DNA from: Halostreptopolyspora alba
GTDB lineage: Bacteria; Actinomycetota; Actinomycetes; Streptosporangiales; Streptosporangiaceae
Direction of reading: 5' to 3'
Length of the DNA: 64,000 bases
Assembly: GCA_003725585.1 (NCBI GenBank)
Contig: RJMB01000027.1
Span: 1-64,000 of the forward strand
The translations under genes and the position numbers were made by a program. Numbering within the stretch: position 1 is the stretch's first letter; every line of letters begins with the position of its first letter. This document shows, piece by piece, positions 25,123 to 34,049 of this stretch. The notes below the pieces were generated by a model. It was not told the origin of the DNA. It saw nothing but the letters and a program-made list of their open reading frames with translations, and ran no database searches.

Positions 25123-25812
25123 ATGCTCCCCCCTGCCCGCCGCCCGCGATGTGCCCGCCCCCTGTTGGCCCTGGTGTCGCTCGGCGCCGTTCTGTGCGCC
25201 TCCGCGTGCGGCACGGCCCCCGACACCGGGGTCGCGGCGGACGAGGGTGGGGGCGCGGGGGGTTCGGGGGCGTCCCCCGATCCCTCGGAGTTCCACCAGG
25301 GCGCCATCCCCGACGAGCTCCACCCGGAGATCGACGAGGCCGACCTGCCCCGAGAGCCCGAACCGGACGACTCCCTGAAGGAGCGCATGGCCTGGACGGC
25401 GCTGCGGGAGATCACCGAGTTCGGTGGAAAGGTGGATCCGGACGCCGAGGCGTCGTGCCCGGAGATCGACGGCGAGAGCGGGGAGTCGGTCACCTGCGAG
25501 GTCACCTACCTCGACGAGGAGATCGACTATCAGATCGACATCGAGGACAACGACTCGGTCCTCAGGTACGAGTCCACGGCCGACGGAATGCCGCTGCTGC
25601 GGGAGGTCATGGAGGCCGGGCTGCGCAACTTCGAGGAGTCCGAGTACACGGTGTGCGACATGGACGAGGTGGAACTCGTCACACCGAACGAGGACACCGG
25701 GATCGAGTGCCGTGCCCTGAACGAGGAGGAGGGGACGGTCGTCAGCTACACGATCCTGCCCACCGAGAGCGGTGCGCCGACGTTCGTCGGTGAGGACACC
25801 GAGTTCTCCTGA
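25123..25812 (+). CDS. Lipoprotein, paralogue of the preceding gene
   Basis: A 229-residue protein with a signal peptide ending in ASAC (Cys at residue 27), a Gly/Pro-rich linker and a strongly acidic domain. Its cysteines (ASCPEIDGE, VTCEVTYLDEE, YTVCDMDEVEL, IECRALNEE) align one-to-one with those of the upstream gene; shared pieces include the C-x-MDE motif. The CP...VTCEV pattern recalls DUF4333. ATG 25123 follows GAGAGGACC. The two genes are 86 bases apart on the same strand without a clear terminator, so they are probably co-transcribed. Function unknown. Confidence 0.8.
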   Translation: MLPPARRPRCARPLLALVSLGAVLCASACGTAPDTGVAADEGGGAGGSGASPDPSEFHQGAIPDELHPEIDEADLPREPEPDDSLKERMAWTALREITEFGGKVDPDAEASCPEIDGESGESVTCEVTYLDEEIDYQIDIEDNDSVLRYESTADGMPLLREVMEAGLRNFEESEYTVCDMDEVELVTPNEDTGIECRALNEEEGTVVSYTILPTESGAPTFVGEDTEFS

Positions 25813-25907
25813 CACCCTGGGCTCGTCACGGCGGTGACCGGCCGCTGTGGGCCTCGCCACGACCCCGCGCGTTGATGGCTGACCGTCCCGTTCACCGGGA
25901 GCTCTCG

Positions 25908-26606
25908 TCAGTACTCGCGCCACCACAGGTTGACCGCGTAGTCGACCTCCACCCCCGGATGGGTGGCGATGATCTCGTGGGCCACCTTCGGTGGGAACTC
26001 GATACGCACCACCGCCTCGAAGTCGGCGCGACGCTCGAACAGCCAACGCATGGTCAGCGGTTCGCGCCGGAACCCCCGCGCCTGCCAGAAACGCTCGACG
26101 TCATGGGGGTCGTAGCGCGGCAGGAACCGCCGGAACCAGGTGCCGAACGTGCTGCGTGTGGCATCGTTGTCGATGACGAAGGCGACCCCGCCGCGCCGCA
26201 TGACGCGCCGCAGTTCGGCGAGGCCGGGGTCGCTCCCCCGGCCGAAGAAGTACGCCCAGCGCGCGTGCGCGACCTCCACGGAGGCGTCGGGCACGGGGAG
26301 CCGCTGCGCCACGCCGGTGCGTACGGTGACGTTGCTCAGCCCGCGGGTGCGGGCCCGGGCCTGGTCGGCCAGGCCGGCATGCGGCTCGACGCCGGTGACA
26401 CGCCGCGCGGTCTCGGCGAACCGCGGCAGGTGGTACCCGGTCCCGCAGCCGATGTCGAGGACGTGCGCGTCGTCCACGCAGCGGATACCGCGCATGGTGG
26501 AGTCGATCACGCCGTCGGGGTCGACGGCGTTGTTCTCCAGCTCGTATACCCGAGGGCTGTGCCAGATGTTGGGACTGGGGGTGGCTCCCCGCATCGCGGC
26601 GCTCAC
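25908..26606 (-). CDS. Class I SAM-dependent methyltransferase
   Basis: A 232-residue methyltransferase of the Methyltransf_11/25 type. SAM-binding motif I is [15 protein letters not shown] (near residue 49), motif [11 protein letters not shown], and post-motifs [18 protein letters not shown] and [17 protein letters not shown] follow. The substrate is not predictable. The GTG start at 26606 has TAGCCT seven bases upstream on its strand, so it is probably leaderless. It is divergent from the next gene, with 68 bases between the starts. Confidence 0.88.
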   Translation of the reverse strand: MSAAMRGATPSPNIWHSPRVYELENNAVDPDGVIDSTMRGIRCVDDAHVLDIGCGTGYHLPRFAETARRVTGVEPHAGLADQARARTRGLSNVTVRTGVAQRLPVPDASVEVAHARWAYFFGRGSDPGLAELRRVMRRGGVAFVIDNDATRSTFGTWFRRFLPRYDPHDVERFWQARGFRREPLTMRWLFERRADFEAVVRIEFPPKVAHEIIATHPGVEVDYAVNLWWREY

Positions 26607-26613
26607 CCGTCGG

Positions 26614-26667
26614 AGGCTACCGAGCGGGGGCTTGGGTGAGCGAATCGGCGGTGGGACCGCATAGTGT
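26614..26667. promoter_or_regulatory. Divergent leaderless promoter pair
   Basis: On the minus strand TAGCCT (26619-26614) is seven bases from GTG 26606; on the plus strand TAGTGT (26662-26667) is seven bases from GTG 26675. Both genes therefore look leaderless, sharing 68 bases. No palindrome is visible between them. Confidence 0.45.
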
Positions 26668-26674
26668 GGTTCGG

Positions 26675-27592
26675 GTGAGCGCTATCCAGGTTCCAGACGC
26701 GCCCGTCGTCCTCTCGACGGCGTCGGTCTACCCTGAGAAGACCCCGGTGGCCTTCGAGATCGCCGCGCAGCTCGGCTACGACGGCATCGAGGTGATGGTC
26801 ACCTCGGAGCCGGTGAGCCAGGACGTCGACATGCTCCGGCGGCTGTCCGACTACCACCAGGTCCCGATCACCGCCGTGCACGCCCCGTGCCTGATCTTCA
26901 CCCAGCGGGTGTGGGGCCGCGACCCCTGGGGCAAGCTCCAGCGCTCCAGGGAGATGGCCGAGGCGGTCGGTGCCGACACCATCGTCGTGCACCCCCCGTT
27001 CCGCTGGCAGCGCGACTACGCCAAGGAGTTCGAGACCGGGATCGAGCGCATGAGCGCGGAGACCGACATCGCCTTCGCCGTGGAGAACATGTACCCGGTG
27101 CGCATGGCCGACAGGGAGGTCGTGCCGTACTTCCCGGGCTGGAACCCGCTGGAGCGCGACTACACCGACATGACCCTCGACCTGTCGCACACCGCGATGT
27201 CCGGCTCGGACGCGATGGACATGGCCAAGCGGATGGGCGGGCGGCTGTCGCACGTGCACCTCGCCGACGGCCACGGCGGGCAGAACCTCGACGAGCACCT
27301 CATCCCGGGACGCGGCTCCCAGCCGTGTGCCGAGCTGCTGGAGCACCTGGCGACCTCCGGTTACGAGGGCCAGCTGGTGCTGGAGGTGAACACCCGCAAG
27401 TCCCCCGACCGCGAGTCCCGCCAGCTCGAGCTGGCCGAGGCGCTGGCGTTCACCCGGCTGCACTTCGCCGGGCCGCGCCGCGACCACGAGAACGGCGGCG
27501 ACCGGCGCGAACGCGTCGCCATGCGCCGCCGGGAGGAACACGCGCCACCGCGCGTGTTCACCGTGGCCAGCGACGGCACGATCACCCACTGA
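26675..27592 (+). CDS. Sugar phosphate isomerase/epimerase (AP endonuclease family 2 fold)
   Basis: A TIM-barrel protein of about 305 residues in the xylose isomerase-like family. Characteristic pieces are [20 protein letters not shown] with [10 protein letters not shown] at the N-terminus, [59 protein letters not shown] and LVLEVNTRK, supplying the usual metal-binding Glu, Asp and His residues. The substrate is not predictable. GTG 26675 is preferred because of its -10 element; GTG 26636 would add 13 residues and has no start signal. The following gene is separated by 170 bases and is probably independent. Confidence 0.85.
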   Translation: MSAIQVPDAPVVLSTASVYPEKTPVAFEIAAQLGYDGIEVMVTSEPVSQDVDMLRRLSDYHQVPITAVHAPCLIFTQRVWGRDPWGKLQRSREMAEAVGADTIVVHPPFRWQRDYAKEFETGIERMSAETDIAFAVENMYPVRMADREVVPYFPGWNPLERDYTDMTLDLSHTAMSGSDAMDMAKRMGGRLSHVHLADGHGGQNLDEHLIPGRGSQPCAELLEHLATSGYEGQLVLEVNTRKSPDRESRQLELAEALAFTRLHFAGPRRDHENGGDRRERVAMRRREEHAPPRVFTVASDGTITH

Positions 27593-27762
27593 GGATCCCG
27601 CGCGTCATGGCGGCTCCGGTGTCGACGCGACCGCCCCGGCCGGCGGTGACGAGGCCGTCGCGCACTGTGCCCGGACGGCAGCGCGCCCCTGGACACAGAG
27701 CGCCGCGGCGTGGTGCCGTCCGCGTAGGCTCGGGATCCCCGCGGACGTGAGGAGCTATCGAG

Positions 27763-28695
27763 ATGGTTCTGCGGCGCGCTCTCATCGCCGCCTCCCAGAA
27801 CGAGCGGCTGCGCTCGCTGGTCGCGCGTACACCCGTCACCCGTGGTGTGGTCAACCGGTTCGTGGCCGGGGAGGGCGCCCATGACGCGGTGCGGGCGGCC
27901 GCCGGGCTCGCGGATGTGGGTGTGTACTCCACCATCGACCACCTCGGCGAGCACACGGTCGACCCGGCACAGGCCGGCCAGGTCACCCGCGAGTACCTGC
28001 GCCTGTTGGAGAGGCTCGACGGCGCCGGGCTCGCGCCCTGGGCCGAGGTGTCGGTGAAGCCGACCGCCGTGGGGCTCGCTCTGGGGGGCGAGGGGGAGTC
28101 GCTCGCCGCGGAGAACATCGCCCGCCTCTGCGCGTCCGCCAGCGCCGCCGGAACCACCGTCACCGTCGACATGGAGGACGAGGTCTGGGTTCCGGCGACC
28201 CTGCGGGTCGTCACGGTGCTGCGCCGGGAGTACCCGTGGTTGGGGTGTGTGCTGCAGTCCTACCTGCGCCGTACGGAGGGTGACGTGGCGGCCATGGCCG
28301 CTCCCGGAGCGCGGATCCGGTTGTGCAAGGGCGCCTACGCTCCCAGCGCCGGCACCGGCTATCTGGGTCGGCACGAGGTCGATCGGGCGTTCGTGCGTTC
28401 GCTGCGGCACCTGTTCGAGAGCGGGGCGTATCCGATGGTCGCCACGCACGACCCGCGCCTCATCGCCATCGCGGGCACTCTGGCCAGGAGCAACGGGCGT
28501 GGCCACGCCGACTTCGAGTACCAGATGGTCTTCGGGGCGCGTCCGGCCGAGCAGCGCAGGCTGGCCGGCCTCGGCGCGCGGGTCCGTGTGTACGTTCCCT
28601 ACGGTCGCGAGTGGTACGGCTACCTCACGCGCCGCATCGCCGAGCGACCCGCCAACCTGGCCTTCGCCGCGCGCGCCGTGGCGTCCCGCGGATAG
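27763..28695 (+). CDS. Proline dehydrogenase
   Basis: A 310-residue monofunctional flavoenzyme that oxidises proline to pyrroline-5-carboxylate and passes electrons to the quinone pool. Family motifs are clear: VSVKPTAVGL, VTVDMEDE, LQSYLRRTEGD, RIRLCKGAY, MVATHDPRLI, FEYQMVFGAR and the C-terminal VRVYVPYGREWYGYLTRRIAERPAN helix. The dehydrogenase that would convert pyrroline-5-carboxylate to glutamate is not in the window. GAGGAG precedes ATG 27763. The next gene, proC, uses the same intermediate in the opposite direction. Confidence 0.93.
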   Translation: MVLRRALIAASQNERLRSLVARTPVTRGVVNRFVAGEGAHDAVRAAAGLADVGVYSTIDHLGEHTVDPAQAGQVTREYLRLLERLDGAGLAPWAEVSVKPTAVGLALGGEGESLAAENIARLCASASAAGTTVTVDMEDEVWVPATLRVVTVLRREYPWLGCVLQSYLRRTEGDVAAMAAPGARIRLCKGAYAPSAGTGYLGRHEVDRAFVRSLRHLFESGAYPMVATHDPRLIAIAGTLARSNGRGHADFEYQMVFGARPAEQRRLAGLGARVRVYVPYGREWYGYLTRRIAERPANLAFAARAVASRG

Positions 28696-28811
28696 GCGTC
28701 CGCGAGCCGTCGGAGCCCAGGGGCGGAGTGGCGCGGTCGCAGGGGGCGGCCACGGGTGCGCGGTAGTGTGCCCGCCCTATACCGTTGAGAGCGTCCGAAA
28801 GGTGTGGGTGA

Positions 28812-29606
28812 ATGATCGCGATAGTTGGTGCCGGCAAGATGGGCGAGGCCCTGCTCGCCGGTCTGCTGGCAACGGGGTACGAACGCTCGGAGGTGCTCAT
28901 CTCCGAGTCGGTGCGTGAGCGCGCCGACGAGCTGCGGGAGCGCTACGGTGTTGACGACGTGCCGGCGACGGAGGCGGCGCGCCGCGCCGAGACACTGATT
29001 CTCGCGATCAAACCGCAGGACATGGTCGAGGTCGTGGACGAGGTCGCCGCCACGCTGACCGCGCGTCACCTGGTCATCTCGGTGGCGGCCGGTATCACCA
29101 CCTCCGTTCTGGAGAAGCACCTGGCGGGTGAGGTCGCGGTGGTGCGGGCCATGCCCAACACCCCGGCGCTGGTCGGCAAGGGCATGACCGCTGTCTCCGG
29201 TGGCACGCACGCCACGGACGAGCAGCTCGACCGCGCCGAGGGGATGCTCCGCTCGGTGGGCGAGGTGGTCCGGGTGCCGGAACGGCACATGGACACTGTC
29301 ACGGCGATTTCCGGCAGCGGTCCGGCCTACTTCTACTTCCTCACCGAGACCCTGATCGAGTCGGCGGTGGCCATGGGCATGACCAGGGCCACGGCGCAGG
29401 CGTTGGCCCGCCGCACGATCGCGGGCGCGGCGGCCATGCTCGAGGAGTCCGGTGAGCATCCCGTAGTGCTCCGTGAGAACGTCACCTCACCCGGCGGTAC
29501 CACGGCGGCCGCGCTCCGCGAACTGGAGCGGCACGGGGTGCGGACCGCGGTCACCGAAGCGGTCGACGCCGCCCGGAGCCGTAGTCGTGACCTGTCCGAG
29601 GGGTGA
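28812..29606 (+). CDS. proC: Pyrroline-5-carboxylate reductase
   Basis: ProC reduces pyrroline-5-carboxylate to proline with NAD(P)H. The 264-residue protein has the Rossmann motif IAIVGAGKMGEALLAGLL (residues 2-19), ILAIKPQDM, VVRAMPNTPALVGKGMTAVS and the C-terminal signature TAISGSGPAYFYFLTE with VTSPGGTTAAAL. Length is normal. GAAAGG lies about ten bases before the ATG. ProC beside proline dehydrogenase suggests balanced proline turnover. Confidence 0.96.
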   Translation: MIAIVGAGKMGEALLAGLLATGYERSEVLISESVRERADELRERYGVDDVPATEAARRAETLILAIKPQDMVEVVDEVAATLTARHLVISVAAGITTSVLEKHLAGEVAVVRAMPNTPALVGKGMTAVSGGTHATDEQLDRAEGMLRSVGEVVRVPERHMDTVTAISGSGPAYFYFLTETLIESAVAMGMTRATAQALARRTIAGAAAMLEESGEHPVVLRENVTSPGGTTAAALRELERHGVRTAVTEAVDAARSRSRDLSEG

Positions 29607-29706
29607 GTAAGCGGGGGAGGCCCCGGGTGTGACCCCGGCACCGCCGCCCCGGCGCGTTTGACTACTGTGTACATGAGCACATTCTTCTCGTTGGCTTGGA
29701 GGGCGC

Positions 29707-30885
29707 ATGGGCTCCTCGCTTCGTGTGGCGTGGGACAACGGCCTGACCTCGTACAACTTCGGGCCTGACCACCCGCTCGCCCCGGTCAGGGTCGAGTTGA
29801 CCATGGCGCTGTGCCGCGAGTTCGGCGTGTTCGACGCGCCGGGGGTGAGCTTCGCCGACGTCGAACCGGCCACGGACGAGCAGCTCAAGCTGATTCACGA
29901 GCCCGGCTACATCGAGGCCGTCAAGCGGGCCGGTACCACGCTCGAATCCGACATCCCCTTCTGCCTCGGGACCCCGGACAACCCGGTGTTTTCGCAGATG
30001 CACGACGCTTCCGCGCTGGTCGCCGGAGCCTCCGTGGCCGCGGCCCGCACCGTGTGGAACGGGGAGGCCGAGCACGCGGCCAACATCGCCGGCGGGCTCC
30101 ACCACGCCATGCCGAACCACGCGTGGGGCTTCTGCGTCTACAACGACGCGTCACTGGCCATCGCCTGGCTGTTGGAGCAGGGAGCGAAACGCGTCGCCTA
30201 CGTCGACGTCGACGTGCACCATGGCGACGGCGTGCAACGGATGTTCTACGACGACCCCCGCGTCCTCACCATCAGCCTGCACGAGTCGCCCCTGACCCTG
30301 TTCCCGGGTACCGGAAGGCCCAGCGAGACGGGTACGGGCGCCGCCGAGGGGTACGCGGTGAACGTGGCGCTGCCCGCCGGGACCGACGACGCCCGTTGGC
30401 TGCGGGCGTTCGACGCGACGGTCCCGCCGCTGCTGCGTGAGTTCCAGCCCGAGGTGCTGGTCACCCAGCAGGGGGCCGACACGCACACGCTCGACCCACT
30501 CGCCAACCTCACTCTCAGCCTCGACGGCCAGCACCGCACGTACCAGGCGCTGCACCGGCTGGCCAGGGAGTCCGCGGGCGGCCGCTGGGTACTGCTCGGC
30601 GGCGGTGGATACGAGCTGGTCCAGGTCGTCCCGCGCGCGTGGACGCACCTGCTGGCCGAGGCCGCGGGTTCCGGGATCGACCCGGACGCCGAGACCCCAA
30701 AGGAATGGCGCGATTTCGTGCGCACCCGCACCGGGGAGGTCGCCCCCCTGTACATGACCGACAACCGGACCCAGGTGTTCCGGTCGTTCGATGACGGCTT
30801 CGATCCGGACGACGCGGTGGACCGCGCCATCCAGGCCACGCGTAATGCGGTTTTCCCCAGTCACGGCATCGACCCGAGCCTGTGA
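29707..30885 (+). CDS. AcuC-like class II histone deacetylase family protein
   Basis: A 392-residue zinc-dependent deacylase of the arginase/deacetylase superfamily, probably AcuC-type, which deacetylates and activates acetyl-CoA synthetase. Catalytic features are present: GGLHHAMPNHAWGFCVYND (paired His), VDVDVHHGDGVQ (zinc-binding Asp and His), TISLHES and QQGADTHTLDPLANL (second zinc Asp), with GGGGYELV near the end. GGAGGG lies before ATG 29707. The stop overlaps a long frame of the next gene, but the preferred start of that gene is 68 bases further on. The substrate is inferred from the family. Confidence 0.92.
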   Translation: MGSSLRVAWDNGLTSYNFGPDHPLAPVRVELTMALCREFGVFDAPGVSFADVEPATDEQLKLIHEPGYIEAVKRAGTTLESDIPFCLGTPDNPVFSQMHDASALVAGASVAAARTVWNGEAEHAANIAGGLHHAMPNHAWGFCVYNDASLAIAWLLEQGAKRVAYVDVDVHHGDGVQRMFYDDPRVLTISLHESPLTLFPGTGRPSETGTGAAEGYAVNVALPAGTDDARWLRAFDATVPPLLREFQPEVLVTQQGADTHTLDPLANLTLSLDGQHRTYQALHRLARESAGGRWVLLGGGGYELVQVVPRAWTHLLAEAAGSGIDPDAETPKEWRDFVRTRTGEVAPLYMTDNRTQVFRSFDDGFDPDDAVDRAIQATRNAVFPSHGIDPSL

Positions 30886-30953
30886 CCCCCGCGGTCGGGT
30901 CCGATCGCTGTGCCGGCGCGTCGCCGGTCCGGGAGGAAGAGGGAGGATCGCTG

Positions 30954-31754
30954 GTGGCACCGCCGTCGCGCGCCGAGCTCGTCGCGCACCTCGTGAGAAC
31001 GGGGATCGCGGGACATGTGGACACTTCTCGCCAGAACAACCTTCGACACTTCCGGCGGCTCTGCCACAAGGATCCCTACTACCAGTTCGGTCTGACGTTC
31101 GGACACGACTGGAGCTTCTCCGAGGTGTTGGCTCTCATGGCCAAACGGTGCGGGGTCGTGGCCGACGAGGGGCACCAGTGGGGGGTCGACACCATCGATC
31201 CGGACCGCACGGTCGACGCGCTGGAGTCCATGGCCACCCGGATGCGCGACGCCGCGAACCGCCGTGAACGGGTGATGCTGGCCACGGGCCACCCCAAGAA
31301 CCTGCTCCAGACCTACCAGGTGTTCGGGGCCGCCCTGGAGCGGCACGGGTGTGAGGTGGTCACCGGCGGCGCCGGCTACTCCTACGAGGTGATGAACGAG
31401 CAGCCGCCCTTCCGCAGGGTGCTGGTCTTCGACGGGGGTGTGGGGCTGGTGCGTGACGTCGACGGCGTCCCCCGGCACAGCCACCACCCGTTCGGGATGC
31501 GGGCGGCGTTGCGGGACCTGACCGAGCGCGGCGAGGAATGGCCGCAGTTGGTCATCGCCGACCACGGGTTCGCCGGCGCCGCGGGCGAGGCCGGTATCAG
31601 TACCGTGGGGCTGGCCGACTGCAACGATCCGGCGCTTTTCCTCGCCGAGTACGAGGGGAAACAGCACACCACCGTCCCCCTGGACGACGGATACAGCACC
31701 GTTGACTACCGGCCGCTCGCCGACTTCGTGCTGCATCGTGCCGGGCTGTTATGA
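30954..31754 (+). CDS. Phosphatase-like protein of unknown substrate
   Basis: A 266-residue protein of a family usually annotated as 'phosphatase' in actinomycetes, typically found between acuC/proC and a small HTH gene. Visible conserved pieces are GHVDTSRQNNLRHFRRLCHK, WSFSEVLALMAKRCGV, RVMLATGHPKNLLQTY, VLVFDGGVGLVRD, LVIADHGFAGAAGEAGI and the C-terminal DDGYSTVDYRPLADFVL. The ATGHP and DHGFAG segments may bind the ligand, but no catalytic chemistry can be assigned from sequence alone. GTG 30954 follows GGGAGGA; the longer frame from 30882 would overlap the upstream gene without a ribosome binding site. Confidence 0.83.
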   Translation: MAPPSRAELVAHLVRTGIAGHVDTSRQNNLRHFRRLCHKDPYYQFGLTFGHDWSFSEVLALMAKRCGVVADEGHQWGVDTIDPDRTVDALESMATRMRDAANRRERVMLATGHPKNLLQTYQVFGAALERHGCEVVTGGAGYSYEVMNEQPPFRRVLVFDGGVGLVRDVDGVPRHSHHPFGMRAALRDLTERGEEWPQLVIADHGFAGAAGEAGISTVGLADCNDPALFLAEYEGKQHTTVPLDDGYSTVDYRPLADFVLHRAGLL

Positions 31755-32021
31755 GGCGTCCCGTGGGTTTACCCACCCCCTAAACCTCACGAGACCCGGG
31801 GGACTCATGTAGCGCCAGGGACAGCAAAACCGACCTTTCCCCGCGTGGCCCCTGGACCTACCCTGAAACCGGACGTGTCAGTAGTTCAGCAGTTTCGTCA
31901 GCGACACACCGGCGTGGCAGTGGGTGGCCGGATCCCGCTAGCACGGCCGCACGGGTTCTCCGCGCCGGTTGGCAGAGGCAGGGATGACCACGCTCACGTC
32001 CGGAAATGAGGGCGTCGGAAG

Positions 32022-32225
32022 ATGAACGGGAGTAAGGCTCCTCTGGAAGAGGTCAGGTTCTTGACCGTGGCCGAGGTCGCCACGATCATGCGCGTCTCCA
32101 AGATGACCGTCTACCGAATGGTGCACAGTGGTGCGCTCCCCGCGATCCGTGTGGGGCGTTCCTACCGAGTGCCCGAACGTGCCGTCCACGACTACCTCCG
32201 CGAGGCGTTCGTCGAAGCTGGGTGA
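32022..32225 (+). CDS. Excisionase-family HTH protein (Rv0500A/BdtA-like)
   Basis: A 67-residue DNA-binding protein with a single winged HTH of the MerR/excisionase type (RFLTVAEVATIMRVSKMTVY, then RMVHSGALPAIRVGRSYRVP). It closely resembles M. tuberculosis Rv0500A, which also lies downstream of proC, and S. coelicolor BdtA, as recalled. In mycobacteria a 33-residue lysine-rich ribosomal protein gene (bS22) follows; no such ORF follows here. GAGGG and GGAAG precede the ATG. Targets are unknown. Confidence 0.9.
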   Translation: MNGSKAPLEEVRFLTVAEVATIMRVSKMTVYRMVHSGALPAIRVGRSYRVPERAVHDYLREAFVEAG

Positions 32226-32569
32226 CGACCGCCGGCGCGCACCCGATGGGGCGGTGTACGCCCCGCCCATCGCCCCTGCGGGTGGGTGTGTCGGAAGGGC
32301 GTGTTCGAAAAGGGCCGTTTCGGTGCCGCACCGGTACTCGCGGAGGCCGGTCCCCGCGCGGTGTCGCACGCGTGCACGCGCCCGGCCCGCGCCACCCCGC
32401 CCCGCCCTGGGACGGCGGGTAACACCGATCTCCACCACGAGCTGAAGGGTCGAGCGCCTGAGAGCCGGCAAGCTGGGCCGGGGGCGTGGTCTGGCCTGCG
32501 GTGGCGAGTACTACACTTTGTCGTTGTACATGTGTGGCCTGCTCCGCCTCCCGCTTTGGGGTCTCTCCG
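32226..32569. other. Spacer between HTH gene and ccs operon
   Basis: About 280 bases of GC-rich sequence without a coding frame, followed by the palindrome and -10-like element of the cytochrome c operon (32508-32529). A 25- to 30-codon frame starting at ATG 32530 (beginning MCGLLRLPLWG) lies just after that element, but it runs out of frame into the tlpA start and is not called. The small bS22-type gene expected from mycobacterial gene order is not present. Confidence 0.5.
32508..32529 (+). promoter_or_regulatory. Imperfect 22-bp palindrome over the ccs operon promoter
   Basis: GTACTAC (32508-32514), eight bases, GTTGTAC (32523-32529): six of seven arm positions pair. TACACT at 32512-32517 inside it is a good -10 element, so a bound protein would block transcription of tlpA-ccdA-resB-ccsB. 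The TACTACA half-site resembles BlaI/CopY-family operators; that identification is inference. Confidence 0.35.
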
Positions 32570-33205
32570 ATGTCTGTTGTGGGTACCGGTCCGCGCCGGC
32601 GTCGCGTGCTCGCGGGTGCCGCCGTCGCCGCGGCTCTGGCGTTCCTGGCGGGATGCGCCGGTGGTGGTGAGGCACGGACCAGCGGGGACGAGGACGAACG
32701 CTTCATCGAGGGCGACGGCTCCAGCACCGCCTTCGCCCCCGAGGAACGCGAGCCCGCCCCGGAGGTGAGCGGCGAGACCCTCGCCGGCGACGAGGTGAGC
32801 CTGGACGACCACCACGGTGAGGTGCTCGTCCTCAACGTCTGGGCGAGCTGGTGCGGCCCCTGCCGCGAGGAGATGCCGGTCCTCACCGAGGTGCACGACG
32901 AGTTCTCCGATGACGGTCTGGCGTTCCTCGGGGTGAACATCAAGGACGATCGGACCGCCGCCGAGGCGTTCGCGAACAACTACGGGCTCGACTACCCCAG
33001 CCTCTACGACCAGCCCGGAGAGGTGCCCCAGGCGTTCCGCGACACCGTCCCCCCCAAGGCGATCCCGAGCACGCTCGTGATCGACCGCCAGGGCCGCATC
33101 GCCGCCCGGGTCATCGGCCCGACGACCTACAACCAGCTGCGAGGGCTCGTGGAGCCGGTACTCGACGAGGGCACCGCCAACAATGGGGGTGCTGGTCAGG
33201 CGTGA
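32570..33205 (+). CDS. TlpA/ResA-like thiol-disulfide oxidoreductase lipoprotein
   Basis: A 211-residue extracytoplasmic thioredoxin-fold protein that keeps apocytochrome c haem-binding cysteines reduced. The signal peptide ([21 protein letters not shown]) ends in a lipobox (LAGC, Cys at residue 28). The active site is WASWCGPC near residue 94, and the cis-Pro loop is [12 protein letters not shown]. Its stop overlaps the GTG of ccdA (GTGA). It is the first gene of a System II cytochrome c maturation operon. ATG 32570 gives the natural signal peptide; a longer frame upstream lacks start signals. Confidence 0.93.
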   Translation: MSVVGTGPRRRRVLAGAAVAAALAFLAGCAGGGEARTSGDEDERFIEGDGSSTAFAPEEREPAPEVSGETLAGDEVSLDDHHGEVLVLNVWASWCGPCREEMPVLTEVHDEFSDDGLAFLGVNIKDDRTAAEAFANNYGLDYPSLYDQPGEVPQAFRDTVPPKAIPSTLVIDRQGRIAARVIGPTTYNQLRGLVEPVLDEGTANNGGAGQA

Positions 33206-34047
33206 TCACCGACACCGTTCTCTCCGGCTCGCTGTTACTGGCGTTCCCCCTGGCGGTGGCCGCGGGCCTGGTCTCGTTCCTCTCCCCGTGCGTTCTTCCG
33301 TTGGTGCCCGGCTATCTCTCCTACGTCACCGGCCTGAGCGGTGCCGACATCGCCGCCGAGCGGGAGCGGGCCGCCGACGCCGTCCCCGCCGGAGCCACCG
33401 GCGCGGACAGGGGGCGCATCGCGGCCGCCGAAACCGCGACAGCGGCGGCGGACAACGCTCTGCTGCGCCGCCGGTGGTCCATGCTCGCCGGAAGCGTGCT
33501 GTTCATCAGCGGCTTCAGCGCTGTGTTCGTGGCGGTCGGAACGTTCGTCGGCGGGATCGGCGGGCTGCTGCTCGACTACACCGACCCCATCACCCGGGTA
33601 CTCGGCGCGCTGACCGTCCTGCTGGGGCTCGCGTTCATGGGAGTACTCCCCGGACTGCGCCGCGAGTTCCGTTTCCACTGGCTCCCGAGGGCCGGGCTCG
33701 CGGGCGCTCCCCTCCTCGGGGTGTTGTTCGGGCTGGGCTGGACCCCGTGCATCGGCCCCACCCTGGCCGCCGTGCAGACCCTCGCTTTCCAGGAGGGCAC
33801 CGCGGTTCGCGGGGCCGTGCTCTCACTGGCGTACTGCGCGGGCCTCGGCTCGCCGTTCGTCCTGGCGGCTGTGCTGTACCGCCGAGCGCTGGGGGCGTTC
33901 GGCTGGGTGAGGCGGCACTACCACGCTGTGGTGGTGGCCGGCGGGGCGATGCTCGTCGCGGTGGGGCTACTCCTGGTCACCGGCCTCTGGACCGCGATGA
34001 CCGCGGGGGTGCAGCAATGGACCGCCAGCTTCACGACGGTGATATAG
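33202..34047 (+). CDS. ccdA: Cytochrome c biogenesis protein CcdA
   Basis: CcdA carries electrons from cytoplasmic thioredoxin across the membrane to TlpA/ResA. The 281-residue protein has six or seven membrane helices and the two reactive cysteines in [20 protein letters not shown] (helix 1) and [14 protein letters not shown] (helix 4). An Ala/Glu-rich loop of about 45 residues between helices 1 and 2 is longer than in many homologues. GTG 33202 overlaps the tlpA stop. Confidence 0.95.
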   Translation: MITDTVLSGSLLLAFPLAVAAGLVSFLSPCVLPLVPGYLSYVTGLSGADIAAERERAADAVPAGATGADRGRIAAAETATAAADNALLRRRWSMLAGSVLFISGFSAVFVAVGTFVGGIGGLLLDYTDPITRVLGALTVLLGLAFMGVLPGLRREFRFHWLPRAGLAGAPLLGVLFGLGWTPCIGPTLAAVQTLAFQEGTAVRGAVLSLAYCAGLGSPFVLAAVLYRRALGAFGWVRRHYHAVVVAGGAMLVAVGLLLVTGLWTAMTAGVQQWTASFTTVI

Positions 34048-34049
34048 CG

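Noticed and set aside
30882-30953. Upstream extension of the phosphatase-like gene overlapping acuC
   Set aside because: The added residues look random, and GTG 30954 has a strong GGGAGGA site.
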